From Modicisalibacter tunisiensis (GTDB lineage Bacteria > Pseudomonadota > Gammaproteobacteria > Pseudomonadales > Halomonadaceae), in the NCBI RefSeq assembly GCF_020148005.1, contig NZ_JAGXFD010000001.1, forward strand, positions 850,825 through 914,824: DNA of 64,000 nt. Reading direction: 5' to 3'. Below, one piece after another: positions 18,314 through 27,943 of this stretch. The notes under the pieces are model-generated. The model searched no databases, was not told where the DNA came from, and saw nothing but the letters and a program-made list of their open reading frames with translations. The stretch's first letter is position 1; each line of letters starts with the position of its first letter. Made by a program: the position numbers and the translations under genes.

Positions 18314-18411
18314 GACGCGGGCTCTCCATCGGCTGGCGCTCGGTGAGCGGCGTCACCGGGGCGGTGAAGGGACGGCGTCGCGGGGGCCGGGCGCCCCCGC
18401 GAACGAGGCGC

Positions 18412-18897
18412 TTACTGGGTGGTTTCGCTGCCCTGCGCTTCGCGCTGCTTCTTCTGGGCGTACATCGCCTCGAAGTTGACCGGCGCCAGCATCAGCGGCG
18501 GGAAGCTGCCGCGGTTGACCAGGCTGTCGATGCACTCGCGGGCGTAGGGGAACAGCACGTTGGGGCAGAACGCGCCCAGGGTGTGGTCGAGCTGGTCACC
18601 CTCGAGGCCGGCGATGCGGAACAGGCCGGCCTGCTCGACCTCGACCAGGAAGGAGGTGCTGCCGCTGTCGGCGTGGGACACCTGGGCGGTGACCTTGACC
18701 ACGACCTCGTAGAGGTTCTCGCCGACCTCCTCGTGGGTGGTGTTCAGGTCCAGGCCGACCTTCGGCTTGAACGGCTGCTGGAACACCGCCGGCGCGTTGG
18801 GCGACTCGAAGGAGATGTCCTTGACGTAGATCCGCTGCAGGGAGAACTGCAGCTGCTGCTCCTGGCCCTGAGCGGCCTGATTGTTGTCTTCTGCCAT
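18412..18897 (-). CDS. secB: Protein-export chaperone SecB
   Basis: A 161-residue cytoplasmic chaperone that holds unfolded preproteins and delivers them to SecA. The family core is seen: FSLQRIYVKDISFESPNAP, a KPKVGLDLNT segment, GLEGDQLDHTLGAFCPNVLFPYAR, and SLVNRGSFPPLMLAPVNFEAMY. GAGGAACC lies a few bases before the ATG. It follows the rhodanese gene by 47 bases, an arrangement like the yibN-grxC-secB cluster of enterics but without grxC. Confidence 0.97.
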   Translation of the reverse strand: MAEDNNQAAQGQEQQLQFSLQRIYVKDISFESPNAPAVFQQPFKPKVGLDLNTTHEEVGENLYEVVVKVTAQVSHADSGSTSFLVEVEQAGLFRIAGLEGDQLDHTLGAFCPNVLFPYARECIDSLVNRGSFPPLMLAPVNFEAMYAQKKQREAQGSETTQ

Positions 18898-18944
18898 CTT
18901 GTAGGTTCCTCAAGCTGCATTGGCGACGACCGCGAGGCCGTCGT

Positions 18945-19364
18945 TCATTTCTTGACCACCGGCAGGTTGTCGGCCTGCCACTGCGCCATGCCGCCCTTGA
19001 GCTTGGTGGCCCGGGTGAACCCGGCCTTGCTCAGCTTGGCGACCACGGCGCCGGCCGACTGGCCATGGCGGCAGACCACGACGACCGGCTTGTCCTTGAA
19101 CTTGTCGAGCTCGGCCAGACGGTCGTCGAGCCGGTTCTGGGGGATGTTGCGGGCCCCGGCGATATGCCCGGCCTTGAACTCCTTGGACTCGCGGATATCG
19201 ACGATGATGCCGTCATCGCGATTGACGAGCGAGGTGGCCTCACTGGTGCTGACACCGTGATTGCCGGTCATGAATTCGTAGGCCAGCCAGGCGATGAGCA
19301 CCACGACGAAGGCGCCCACCAGCAGCGGATGATTCTGCACGAATTCGAACAACTGATCGATCAT
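18945..19364 (-). CDS. Rhodanese-like protein with N-terminal membrane anchor (YibN-like)
   Basis: A 139-residue protein with one transmembrane helix (about 11-31, HPLLVGAFVVVLIAWLAYEF) and a cytoplasmic rhodanese domain. Active-site Cys lies in VVVCRHGQSAGAVVAKL; other rhodanese landmarks are VDIRESKEFKAGHI and GARNIPQ. Sulfur transfer is implied by the fold but no substrate is known. The start at 19364 is preferred over an upstream frame opening at 19448, whose extra residues are unlike the family. It is the first gene of a likely secB operon and divergent from gpmI, as yibN is in E. coli. Confidence 0.88.
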   Translation of the reverse strand: MIDQLFEFVQNHPLLVGAFVVVLIAWLAYEFMTGNHGVSTSEATSLVNRDDGIIVDIRESKEFKAGHIAGARNIPQNRLDDRLAELDKFKDKPVVVVCRHGQSAGAVVAKLSKAGFTRATKLKGGMAQWQADNLPVVKK

Positions 19365-19596
19365 GGTCCGGATAACTCTGCTGGGAAATCGGGGTTGGAA
19401 ATCGGTGCACCGCACCACCCGAGAATCGGGCGGGCGCCCAGTATACACAAGCCGCCTTGCGGCGTCCGTGGCCGGGCCGCGACTGTGACGGCCCCTGCCG
19501 CGCTGCGGTATGATGCCATCCGGAGACGTGAGTCGCGAGGACCCGGCGCGCCGACGGCCCGCCGGGAGTCGCCATCACCAACGACGAGGCCCCTTC

Positions 19597-21171
19597 ATGT
19601 CAGATGCCACGGTTACCCGGCCGCGCCCGGTCGCGCTGATCATCCTCGATGGCTACGGCCACAACGAGTCGCCCGAGAACAACGCCATCCTGGCTGCCGA
19701 CACGCCGGTCATGGACGGCCTGAAGCAGCGCTACCCGCATGCGCTGGTGCATACCGACGGCCGCTTCGTGGGGCTGCCCGACGGCCAGATGGGCAACTCC
19801 GAGGTCGGACACATGAACCTCGGCGCCGGCCGCGTCGTCTACCAGGACTTCACCCGCATCACCAAGGCCATCGCCGACGACGAGCTGGGCAATATCGCCG
19901 CCCTGACCACGCCGATCGACGCCGCGGTGGCCGCCGGCAAGGCGGTGCACCTGCTCGGCCTGCTCTCGCCCGGCGGCGTGCACAGTCACGAGAATCACAT
20001 CCTGGCCATGGCCGAGCTGGCCGCCCGGCGCGGCGCCGAGCGCATCTACATTCATGCCTTCCTCGACGGCCGCGACACCCCGCCCAGGAGCGCCCGGGCC
20101 TCCCTCGAGCGCGCCGACGCCCGGCTCGCCGAACTGGTCGGCGCCGACCACGGCTTCGTCGCCTCGCTGATCGGCCGCTACTACGCCATGGACCGCGACA
20201 ACCGCTGGGACCGGGTCGAGCAGGCCTACCGGCTGATCACCGAGGGCGTCGGCGAGCATGTCGCCGAGTCCGCCGTGGCGGGGCTCGAGGCTGCCTACGC
20301 GCGTGACGAGAGCGACGAGTTCGTCACCGCCACCAGCGTGCGCCCGGCAGGCGAGGCGATCGCCATGGCCGACGGCGACGCGGCGATCTTCATGAACTTC
20401 CGCGCCGACCGGGCCCGCGAGCTGACCCGCGCCTTCGCCGAGGACGACTTCACCGGCTTCACCCGTCAGGCACGCCCCCGGCTCGCCGGCGACGGCCTGG
20501 TGATGCTCACCGAGTACGCCGCCGACATCCCGGCGAGCTGCGCCTTCCCTCCGGCGGATCTGGTCAACACCCTGGGCGAGGTGGTCGCCGAACGCGGCAT
20601 GACCCAGCTGCGCATCGCCGAGACCGAGAAGTACGCCCACGTGACCTTCTTCTTCTCCGGCGGCCGCGAGGCCGGGTTCGCGGGCGAGACCCGCGAGCTG
20701 ATTCCCTCGCCGCAGGACGTCAGGACCTATGACGAGAAGCCGGAGATGAGCGCCGTCGAGGTCACCGACAGGCTGGTCGCGGCGATCGAGTCCGGCACCT
20801 ACGACCTGATCGTCTGCAACTACGCCAACGGCGACATGGTCGGCCACACCGGCGACTTCGCGGCCGCCGTGAAGGCCATCGAGACGCTCGATGCCTGTGT
20901 CGGCCGCGTGGTCGAGGCCCTCGAGCGCGTCGGCGGCGAGTGCCTGATCACCGCCGATCACGGCAACGCCGAGCAGATGGTCCACCCCGAGACCGGCGCG
21001 CCGCAGACCGCCCACACCACCTTCGAGGTGCCGCTGATCTACGTCACGCCGCGCCAGGCCCGGCTCGCCGACGACGGCCGGCTGTGCGACATCGCCCCGA
21101 CCCTGCTGGCGATGATGGGCGAGGCGGTGCCCGGCGAGATGACCGGCAACGTGCTGGTCAGCTACCCCTGA
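19597..21171 (+). CDS. gpmI: 2,3-bisphosphoglycerate-independent phosphoglycerate mutase
   Basis: A 524-residue manganese enzyme interconverting 3- and 2-phosphoglycerate in glycolysis. Metal-site motifs of the alkaline phosphatase superfamily are [12 protein letters not shown] (first Asp), [12 protein letters not shown] with the phosphorylated Ser, the [11 protein letters not shown] loop, [27 protein letters not shown] and [15 protein letters not shown] precedes the ATG at 19597, and a -10-like TATGAT lies at 19509-19514. It is divergent from the rhodanese-secB genes and is followed 7 bases later by the EnvC-like gene. Confidence 0.96.
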   Translation: MSDATVTRPRPVALIILDGYGHNESPENNAILAADTPVMDGLKQRYPHALVHTDGRFVGLPDGQMGNSEVGHMNLGAGRVVYQDFTRITKAIADDELGNIAALTTPIDAAVAAGKAVHLLGLLSPGGVHSHENHILAMAELAARRGAERIYIHAFLDGRDTPPRSARASLERADARLAELVGADHGFVASLIGRYYAMDRDNRWDRVEQAYRLITEGVGEHVAESAVAGLEAAYARDESDEFVTATSVRPAGEAIAMADGDAAIFMNFRADRARELTRAFAEDDFTGFTRQARPRLAGDGLVMLTEYAADIPASCAFPPADLVNTLGEVVAERGMTQLRIAETEKYAHVTFFFSGGREAGFAGETRELIPSPQDVRTYDEKPEMSAVEVTDRLVAAIESGTYDLIVCNYANGDMVGHTGDFAAAVKAIETLDACVGRVVEALERVGGECLITADHGNAEQMVHPETGAPQTAHTTFEVPLIYVTPRQARLADDGRLCDIAPTLLAMMGEAVPGEMTGNVLVSYP

Positions 21172-21178
21172 TCGCCGC

Positions 21179-22339
21179 GTGAGCCACGGCGTCCCGCATC
21201 GCCGGCGCCTGCGCGGCGTGGCGGCCGTCCTGCTGGCGAGCTGGGCGGCGCTGGCCGTCGCCCAGGACGACGAGCAGGCGGAGACCCGGGCCCGGGTCGA
21301 CCGCCTCGGCCAGGCGCTGCAGGCGCTCGACGCCCGCCTCGCCGACTCCCGCCAGGCCCGTGACGCGGCCACCCGTCAGCTCGAGCAGGTCGAGTCGGCA
21401 CTCACCGCGGTCCATCAGCGCCTGGACTCGCTGCGCCGGACCCGGGCACAGCTCGATGACGAGATCCACGATCTCGAGGCGCAACGCCGCCAGCTTCAGG
21501 CACGGCGCCGGGCCCAGCGCCAGGCGCTGGCCAGCCAGCTGCGCGCGCTCTATCGACTGGGCGAGGCACCGCAACTCAAGCTGCTGCTCAATCAGGACGA
21601 CCCGGCCCGGCTGGACCGCCTGCAGACCTACCTCAACCACCTGAGCCGAGCGCGCACCCGACGCCTCGACGCCATCGCCGCGCTGGACGACCGGCTCACC
21701 GACACCGGCGAGCGTCTCGCCCAGCGCCGCCAGCGCCTGACCGCCACGCAGCAGGCGCTCGAGGTGCAGCGACGCACCCTCGACCAGCGCCAGGCGGAAC
21801 GCGAGCAGCTCGTCGCCAAACTCGACACCCGAGTCGAGGACGACCAGAGTCGCCGCCGCCGGCTGGCCGAGGCCCGCGACGCGGCGGAAAAGCGCCTCGC
21901 CGAGATCCGCGAACGGCTCAAGCGACTCGAGCAGTCGCCGCCGTCCACCGCCATCGAGCGCACGCGCGGCGACCTGCCCTGGCCGGTGGCCGGACGGGTG
22001 GTCGCGGGCTTCGGCGACGGCGACGGGGTCGACCGCAACGGCCTGCTGATCGCCGCCCCGGCGGGTACCGAGGTGCAGGCCGTGCATGCCGGCCGGGTGG
22101 TGTTCGCCGACTGGATGCGCGGCTACGGCAACCTGCTGATCATCGACCACGGCGACGACGTGATGACCCTCTACGCCCACCTGCAGACCATCGCCGTGCC
22201 GGTCGGCGCCCGCGTCGCCGACGACCAGGTGGTGGCCAGCGTGGGCAACACCGGCGGGCGCTCGCAGTCTGCGCTGTACTTCGAGGTGCGCCGCGGCGGC
22301 GAGCCCATCGACCCCAAGCGCTGGGTCCGCCGGCGCTGA
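21179..22339 (+). CDS. envC: Murein hydrolase activator EnvC family protein
   Basis: A 386-residue secreted protein starting with GTG. A signal peptide (about 1-28, ending AALAVAQ) is followed by long coiled coils (about 30-255, rich in Gln, Arg, Leu and Glu). A LytM/M23 domain takes up about 265-386. The LytM domain lacks the first zinc ligands: the usual HxGxD is replaced by RNGLLIAAPAG, as in E. coli EnvC, so it should activate amidases (AmiA/AmiB type) at the division septum rather than cut peptidoglycan itself. The close 7-base spacing to gpmI copies the gpmI-envC order of other gammaproteobacteria. Confidence 0.9.
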   Translation: MSHGVPHRRRLRGVAAVLLASWAALAVAQDDEQAETRARVDRLGQALQALDARLADSRQARDAATRQLEQVESALTAVHQRLDSLRRTRAQLDDEIHDLEAQRRQLQARRRAQRQALASQLRALYRLGEAPQLKLLLNQDDPARLDRLQTYLNHLSRARTRRLDAIAALDDRLTDTGERLAQRRQRLTATQQALEVQRRTLDQRQAEREQLVAKLDTRVEDDQSRRRRLAEARDAAEKRLAEIRERLKRLEQSPPSTAIERTRGDLPWPVAGRVVAGFGDGDGVDRNGLLIAAPAGTEVQAVHAGRVVFADWMRGYGNLLIIDHGDDVMTLYAHLQTIAVPVGARVADDQVVASVGNTGGRSQSALYFEVRRGGEPIDPKRWVRRR

Positions 22340-22381
22340 CGACCCGGGGCCACGACCGCCACATCGCGAGAGGCGCCGGGG

Positions 22382-22464
22382 ACAGGTCAGAGAGGGGGTC
22401 CTCGGCCAGGGATGGCCGAGGTAGCGCCCAGGGAGGGGTTCACAGCGCCCCCTCGTCGGCCTGT
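22382..22464 (-). repeat. Intergenic repeat with ACAGGTC/GACCTGT ends, copy B
   Basis: An 83-base element between the envC and ctpA genes, in the opposite orientation to copy A at 16392-16470. Its complement contains GGGGGCGCT, TGAACCCCTCC, TGGGCGCTAC and GGCCATCCCTGGCCGAGG. The ends are ACAGGTC and GGCCTGT. Differences between the copies tend to fall in loops or as compensating changes. Confidence 0.8.
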
Positions 22465-22576
22465 CGCCGGATCAGCCTCGAGCGGTCCCCCGCCACCGGC
22501 CGGCCGCGCGCGGGCTGGCCGCGGCCCCGCCGCTGACGCTATGCTGTGGGCTCGTTCGTCGCGTCCCGGAGTCCGC

Positions 22577-23908
22577 ATGCGCGCTTCCCGTTTCCGCTGG
22601 CTGCTGCCGGCCCTGTTCCTCGGCGTCACCAGCCTGACCCTTCCCGCCCAGGCCGCACCGCAACCCGCCGCCGGCGGCGACGACGCCCTGCCGGTGGCCG
22701 ATATCCAGACCTTCGCCGAGGTCTTCGAGCGCATCAAGCGTGCCTATGTCGAGAAGGTCGACGACGCCACCCTGCTGCGCAACGCCATGCGCGGCATGCT
22801 CGGCCAGCTCGACCCGCACTCCGCCTATCTCGACAAGCAGGCCTTCGAGGCGCTGCGCGAGACCACCGAGGGCCAGTTCGGCGGCGTCGGCATCGAGGTG
22901 GGCATGCAGGACGGCCAGCTGACGGTGATCGCGCCGATCGACGACACGCCCGCGGCACGTGCGGGCCTCCAGCCGCAGGACACCATCCTGCGCATCGACG
23001 ACACGCCCACTGATCGCCTGTCGCTGCAGGAGGCGGTCAACCTCATGCGCGGCGAGGCCGGCACCTCGATCACCCTGACCATCCTGCGCCAGGGCGAGAG
23101 CACGCCCCGCACCCTGACCCTCAAGCGTCAGATCATCCAGACCGACAGCGTCAAGCACGAGTGGCTGGCGCCGGGCTACGGCTACCTGCGCGTCAGCCAG
23201 TTCCAGAGCCGTACCGCCGACCAGGTCGATGCGGCGCTCGACGACCTGACCGCCAAGGGGGCGCTCAAGGGGCTGGTGCTGGACCTGCGCAACAACCCCG
23301 GCGGGGTGCTCGACAGCGCCGTGGACGTGGCCGACGCCTTCCTTGATCACGGGCTGATCGTCTACACCGAGGGGCGCCTGCCGGACAGCAACCTGCGCTT
23401 CTCGGCCAAGCCCGGCACCCGCGCCGACGGCGTGCCCATGGTGGTACTGATCAACGGCGGCAGCGCCTCCGCCGCGGAGATCCTCGCCGGCGCCCTGCAG
23501 GACCGGCACCGCGCGGTGATCATGGGCACGCGCAGCTTCGGCAAGGGCTCGGTCCAGCAGGTCATGCCGCTGGGCAACGGCGACGGCCTGAAGCTGACCA
23601 CGGCGCTCTACTACACGCCCAGCGGGCGCTCGATCCAGGCCCAGGGCATCACCCCGGACATCGAGGTGCGCCGCGGCCACCTGGAGATCGCCAAGGACAG
23701 CGGCCTCGCCATCAGCGAGTCCGACCTGACCGGGCGCCTGGCCAATCCCAACGGCAGCGCCGGCACGACCGCCGCCGGCGGCGACCGGGCGCCGCTGGAG
23801 GACTATCAGCTCGGCGAGGCGCTCAACCTGCTCAAGGCGCTCAACGTGCTCGGCGACACGGCGGTCATCCCCCGCCCGCCGGCGGGCGCCGCGGCAGCGG
23901 CCCGGTAG
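22577..23908 (+). CDS. ctpA: S41 family C-terminal processing peptidase (CtpA-like)
   Basis: A 443-residue periplasmic serine protease. An N-terminal signal peptide (about 1-28, LLPALFLGVTSLTLPAQA) precedes a helical segment with LGQLDPHSAYLD. A PDZ domain (about 95-180, FGGVGIEVGMQDGQ, IRIDDTPTDRLSLQEAVNLM) is followed by the tail-specific protease domain. That domain holds LDLRNNPGGVLDSAVDVAD, the catalytic Ser in NGGSASAAEILAGAL and the catalytic Lys in SFGKGSVQ. The ATG at 22577 is chosen because it opens directly onto the signal peptide. It trims C termini of lipoproteins or envelope hydrolases. The gene stands alone, convergent with ubiI. Confidence 0.92.
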   Translation: MRASRFRWLLPALFLGVTSLTLPAQAAPQPAAGGDDALPVADIQTFAEVFERIKRAYVEKVDDATLLRNAMRGMLGQLDPHSAYLDKQAFEALRETTEGQFGGVGIEVGMQDGQLTVIAPIDDTPAARAGLQPQDTILRIDDTPTDRLSLQEAVNLMRGEAGTSITLTILRQGESTPRTLTLKRQIIQTDSVKHEWLAPGYGYLRVSQFQSRTADQVDAALDDLTAKGALKGLVLDLRNNPGGVLDSAVDVADAFLDHGLIVYTEGRLPDSNLRFSAKPGTRADGVPMVVLINGGSASAAEILAGALQDRHRAVIMGTRSFGKGSVQQVMPLGNGDGLKLTTALYYTPSGRSIQAQGITPDIEVRRGHLEIAKDSGLAISESDLTGRLANPNGSAGTTAAGGDRAPLEDYQLGEALNLLKALNVLGDTAVIPRPPAGAAAAAR

Positions 23909-23914
23909 CACCGG

Positions 23915-23939
23915 CATCGCGACGGAAGTCGCTCCCACA
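23915..23939 (+). repeat. REP-like palindrome, copy 3
   Basis: CATCGCGACGGAAGTCGCTC followed by CCACA, in the gap between convergent ctpA and ubiI. It matches copies 1 and 2 near 17.4 kb except for the loop base. Confidence 0.75.
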
Positions 23940-24025
23940 ATCACCGTGGCCATGCCGCTCGTCCTGGTGGATGGGCTTGTGCCAGACTCCGGATAAACAA
24001 TCTGCCGGGCTATCACGCCTGGCAC

Positions 24026-25264
24026 CTAGCGGCAGGTCCGGGGCAGGCGCCCCCGCTCCCCCACCGCCTGGCGCATCATCAGCCGCTTGAGCGGCGTCAG
24101 GCGATCCACGCCCGACAGCCCCAGGTTGCGCACCAGGCGCAGTGCCGGGTTGCCCGCGCCGAACAGCCGGCGGAAGCCGTCCATCAGCGCCAGCATCGCG
24201 GCATTGTCGCCGCGCCGGCGCCGCGCGTAGCGGGCGAGGATGCGCACGTCGCCCGGCGCGATGCCCCGGCGGCGGGCCTCGACGAGTTCCTCGGCCAGCA
24301 CCGCCGCGTCCATGAAGCCCAGGTTCACCCCCTGGCCGGCCAGCGGGTGGAGGCTGTGTGCGGCATCGCCGACCAGCGCCAGCCCCGGCTCCACGTAGTG
24401 CTCGGCATGGCGCTGCACCAGCGGGAAGCGATGCACCTCACCGACCACCGCCACCGTTCCCAGCGAATCGCCGAACGCCTGGTGCAGCGCCTCCCCCAGC
24501 TCGGCCGCCGGCAATGCCGCCAGCCGCTCTGCCTCCGCCGGCGTGGTCGACCAGACGATCGAGCAGTAGTGCGGGCCGTCGTCCAGCGTCAGCGGCAGGA
24601 AGGCCAGCGGCCCGGTGGGCAGGAACACCTGCCGGGCGACGCCGCCGTGGGGGCGGTCGGTGCGCACGGTGGTGACCAGCGCCGCCTGTCCCGTGTCCCG
24701 GCTGCTCATGGCGATGCCGGCCAGTTCGCGCAGCTGGGAGCGGGCACCGTCGGCGGCCACCACCAGGGGCGCCCACCGGCGCCGCCCGTCCGCGAGCACC
24801 AGACGCCGCCCGCGGGCGGGCGTCTGCAGGGCGCTCAGCCGGGCCCCGTAGTGACAGCGAACACTCGGCAGCTCGGCCAAGCGGTGCTCGAGCGCGGCCA
24901 GCAGCACCTCGTTCTCGACGATATGCCCCAGCACCGACACCCCGGCCTCGTCGGCGTGAAAGCGGATCTCGCCGCTGCCCTCGCCATCCCAGACCTGCAT
25001 GCCCCGGTACGGGGTCACCCGGCGCTCGGCGGCCCACTGCCAGGCGCCCAGATGGGTCAGCAGGCGCTCGCTGACCGGGGTGATCGCGCTGACCCGTGCC
25101 GCGGCCTCGCCCCTTCCGACCGCCTCGGCATCCAGCGCCGACGGCCGGGCATCGAGCATGTCCACCGTCATGCCGGCCTCGCCCAGCAGCGCCGCCAGGG
25201 TGGCGCCGACCAAGCCACCACCGACGATGATCACGTCCGCGTCGTTCGTTTCCGTCTGTGTCAT
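24026..25264 (-). CDS. ubiI: FAD-dependent 2-octaprenylphenol hydroxylase (UbiI/VisC-like)
   Basis: A 412-residue flavin monooxygenase of ubiquinone synthesis; the VisC/UbiI type hydroxylates the C5 position. The N-terminal Rossmann motif is VIIVGGGLVGATLAALL, the DG motif is VVAADGARSQLRELAG, and the second FAD motif is GLALVGDAAHSLHPLAGQGVN. It is the downstream member of a pair with ubiH (26 bases apart), in the order ygfB-pepP-ubiH-ubiI known from enterics. Assignment of UbiI versus another ring hydroxylase rests on this order, since the family members are very alike. Confidence 0.87.
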   Translation of the reverse strand: MTQTETNDADVIIVGGGLVGATLAALLGEAGMTVDMLDARPSALDAEAVGRGEAAARVSAITPVSERLLTHLGAWQWAAERRVTPYRGMQVWDGEGSGEIRFHADEAGVSVLGHIVENEVLLAALEHRLAELPSVRCHYGARLSALQTPARGRRLVLADGRRRWAPLVVAADGARSQLRELAGIAMSSRDTGQAALVTTVRTDRPHGGVARQVFLPTGPLAFLPLTLDDGPHYCSIVWSTTPAEAERLAALPAAELGEALHQAFGDSLGTVAVVGEVHRFPLVQRHAEHYVEPGLALVGDAAHSLHPLAGQGVNLGFMDAAVLAEELVEARRRGIAPGDVRILARYARRRRGDNAAMLALMDGFRRLFGAGNPALRLVRNLGLSGVDRLTPLKRLMMRQAVGERGRLPRTCR

Positions 25265-25290
25265 TTCCGCTCGATCCTTGTGTGGTTCCG

Positions 25291-26493
25291 CTAGCGCTCG
25301 ACGCCCATCGCCCGGCGCGCCAGCGTGCGTCGCAGCGGGCCGACCAGGTTGAGCCCGACCAGCCCGGCGGCACGGGCATGCGACAGCAGCGGATGGTCGA
25401 TGCCGAACAGCCGGATCAGCCCGTCGCTGAAGCGGATCACGTTGTGCCGATCCGCGGCGCGGCGCGCCTCGAAGTCCTGCATCACCGCCATCTCCCCCGG
25501 CGCCAGGCCGTCGGCCAGCCCGTGCTCCAGGGCGGCGACCAGATCCATCACGCCGCGCAGGGCCAGGTTGAAGCCCTGGCCGGCCACCGGATGCAGGGCG
25601 TGGGCCGCGTTGCCGAGCACCGCCAGTCCGGGACGCACCGGTTCGCGCGCGGTGACCAGCGACAGCGGATACACGTGCCGCCGCCCGACGCGGGTGAAGC
25701 GCCCGGCGCGCTCGCCGAAGGCCCGCTGCAGGCGTGCCAGGAAGTCACCGTCGGACAGCGCCAGCGTGGTCTGCTCGGCACCCTGCTCATGGGTCCACAC
25801 CAGCTCCATGCGCCGCCCCGGCATGGGCAGCAGCGCCAGCGGGCCGTCCGGCGTGAAGCGCTCGTAGGCGATGCCGCGATGCGGCCGACTGACCTCCAGC
25901 GTGGCGATCAGCGCGCTCTGCTCGTAGGGCGTGGCGTCGCTGTCGATTCCCAGCCGCTCCTTGAGCCCCGAGCGGCCGCCATCGGCCAGCACCGTCAGGC
26001 CGGCATCCAGCGTATGACCATCCGACAGCGTCAGGCGATGCCCGCCGTCGCGCGGGGTCAGCGACTCGACCGTCGCCGGACAGTGCCAGCGCAGCGGCAG
26101 TTCGCCCAGGCGCTCGTGCAGCACCCGCCCCAGCCAGGCATTGGGCAGCACGTAGCCCAGCGCCTCGACGCCCATCTCGGCCGCGGTCAGGCGCACCGCG
26201 CCCAGTCGCCCGCGTTCGCTGACGTGGATGGTGCCGATGGCGGTGGCCTCGCGAGCCAGGGCCGGCCACAGGCCAAGCGCCGCGAAGTGGCGGCGCGACC
26301 CCTGGGCGATGGCGCTCGCCCGCGCATCGAAACTCGGCTGGTAGTCCGCCGTGCGCGACTCGCCGAGCGGCGCCGCCTCGATCACCGCGACGCGCAGCCC
26401 CGCCCGCCGGATCAGCGGCGCCAGGGCGCAGCCCAGGCTGGCGCCGACCAGCCCGCCGCCGACAATGGCGATATCCACCGACTCACTGGCCAT
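25291..26493 (-). CDS. ubiH: 2-octaprenyl-6-methoxyphenol hydroxylase (UbiH)
   Basis: A 400-residue FAD monooxygenase that hydroxylates the ubiquinone ring at C1. It has the dinucleotide fold IAIVGGGLVGASLGCAL, the DG motif VLADGGRSGLKERLG, and LAVLGNAAHALHPVAGQGFNL with the FAD-ribose Asp region altered to N in GNAAH. A strong GGGAGGTGGG precedes the ATG at 26493; an ATG 21 bases earlier lacks one. It lies between pepP and ubiI on the same strand. Confidence 0.88.
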   Translation of the reverse strand: MASESVDIAIVGGGLVGASLGCALAPLIRRAGLRVAVIEAAPLGESRTADYQPSFDARASAIAQGSRRHFAALGLWPALAREATAIGTIHVSERGRLGAVRLTAAEMGVEALGYVLPNAWLGRVLHERLGELPLRWHCPATVESLTPRDGGHRLTLSDGHTLDAGLTVLADGGRSGLKERLGIDSDATPYEQSALIATLEVSRPHRGIAYERFTPDGPLALLPMPGRRMELVWTHEQGAEQTTLALSDGDFLARLQRAFGERAGRFTRVGRRHVYPLSLVTAREPVRPGLAVLGNAAHALHPVAGQGFNLALRGVMDLVAALEHGLADGLAPGEMAVMQDFEARRAADRHNVIRFSDGLIRLFGIDHPLLSHARAAGLVGLNLVGPLRRTLARRAMGVER

Positions 26494-26568
26494 CCCACCT
26501 CCCGATGTAATCATTGATACGAAATTACGATCATTACGTATAGCGCGAACCCGACGTGGTCGCGCTGG

Positions 26569-27906
26569 TCAATTATTGACCATCAGGGCCTCGATGTCCG
26601 CCACCCGCTTGGGCACGTCGGCCGTCAGCACCTCATGCCCCGACGCCGTCACCGCCACGTCATCCTCGATGCGGATGCCGATGCCGCGCAGGGCTTCGGG
26701 GATGTCGTCGTCCGCGGGGATGTAGAGCCCGGGCTCCACGGTCAGCACCATGCCCGGCGCCAGCGGGCGGGGCTCGCCGTCAACGCGGTAGTCGCCGACG
26801 TCGTGGACGTCCAGCCCCAGCCAGTGCGAGGTGGAGTGCAGGTAGAAACGACGATAGCTGCCGTCCTCGATGCGCGCCTCGAGCTCGCCCGCCAGCAGGC
26901 CCAGCTCGATCAGCCCGCGGGTCAGGTCGCGCACCACGCCCTGGTGGATCTCGCTCAGGGTGGCGCCCGGGCGCACCGCCGCCACGGCGCGCTCCTGGGC
27001 GGCCAGGACCACCGCGTAGACGGCGCGCTGGGCGTCGCTGAAGCGCCCCGACACCGGGAAGGTGCGGGTGATGTCGCCGGCATAGCCCTCGAACTCGGCC
27101 CCGGCGTCGATCAGCACCAGGGTGCCCTCGGCCAGCGGCGCGGCGTTCTCGACATAGTGCAGCACGCAGGCGTTGGCGCCGCCGCCGACGATGGTGCCGT
27201 AGGCCGGCCCGGCGGCGCCCTGCCACAGGAACTCGTGCTCGATCTCGGCCTGCAGCTGGTATTCATGCCGCCCGGGGCGCGCCGCCTGCATCGCGCGCAC
27301 GTGGGCCTGCGCGGAAATCCGGCCGGCATGGCGCATCAGCGACAGCTCGGCATCGCTCTTGATCAGCCGCTGTTCGTGGAGCCCGGGGGCGATGTCGGCC
27401 AGCGCCCGTGGCGCCACGGCCCCCCGCCGTGAGCGGGCCTTGAGAGCGCGCCGCACGTCCTCGGCCAGGGCCACGGCCTCGGGGTCATCGAGGGGCAGGT
27501 AGAGGGTCTCGCGTCCGTCGAGCAGTGCCGTCAGGCGCTCCTCGCGCTCGGCATTGGCGAACGCCTGGTCGACGCCGAAGCGCTGCGTGGCGGCCTCGGC
27601 GCCGATGCGGATGCCGGTCCAGGCCTCCTGGGCCGGGTCCTTGTCGAGACAGAACAGCACGCTCTCGCCCTCGGCACGGCCGGGCAGCAGCACCAGCAGG
27701 GCGTCCGGCTCGGGAAAGCCGGTCAGGTAGTGGAAGTCGCTGTTCTGGCGGAAGGGATACTCGCTGTCGTTGCTGCGCGTGACCAGCGCGGCCGCCGGCA
27801 GCAGCACGGCGCTCGCGGCGGGCAGCCCGCGCATCAGTGCCTCGCGGCGGGCGCGGTATTCGTCGGGCCCGATGGCGCACGGGCGGGCGAGGGGTTCGGG
27901 GGCCAT
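26569..27906 (-). CDS. pepP: Xaa-Pro aminopeptidase (aminopeptidase P)
   Basis: A 445-residue metallo-aminopeptidase that removes residues preceding proline. The N-terminal creatinase-like domain (RREALMRGLPAASAVLLPAA, FHYLTGFPEPDALLVL) is followed by the pita-bread catalytic domain. Its metal ligands are in LIDAGAEFEGYAGDITRTFP (two Asp), the HSTSHWLGLDVHD His, VLTVEPGLYIP (Glu) and IGIRIEDDVAVT (Glu). AGGAG lies just before the ATG at 27906. It belongs to the ygfB-pepP-ubiH-ubiI gene string. Confidence 0.95.
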   Translation of the reverse strand: MAPEPLARPCAIGPDEYRARREALMRGLPAASAVLLPAAALVTRSNDSEYPFRQNSDFHYLTGFPEPDALLVLLPGRAEGESVLFCLDKDPAQEAWTGIRIGAEAATQRFGVDQAFANAEREERLTALLDGRETLYLPLDDPEAVALAEDVRRALKARSRRGAVAPRALADIAPGLHEQRLIKSDAELSLMRHAGRISAQAHVRAMQAARPGRHEYQLQAEIEHEFLWQGAAGPAYGTIVGGGANACVLHYVENAAPLAEGTLVLIDAGAEFEGYAGDITRTFPVSGRFSDAQRAVYAVVLAAQERAVAAVRPGATLSEIHQGVVRDLTRGLIELGLLAGELEARIEDGSYRRFYLHSTSHWLGLDVHDVGDYRVDGEPRPLAPGMVLTVEPGLYIPADDDIPEALRGIGIRIEDDVAVTASGHEVLTADVPKRVADIEALMVNN

Positions 27907-27943
27907 GATCGCTCCTGGACAGGAATGGGCGGCGTGAGGGGGC

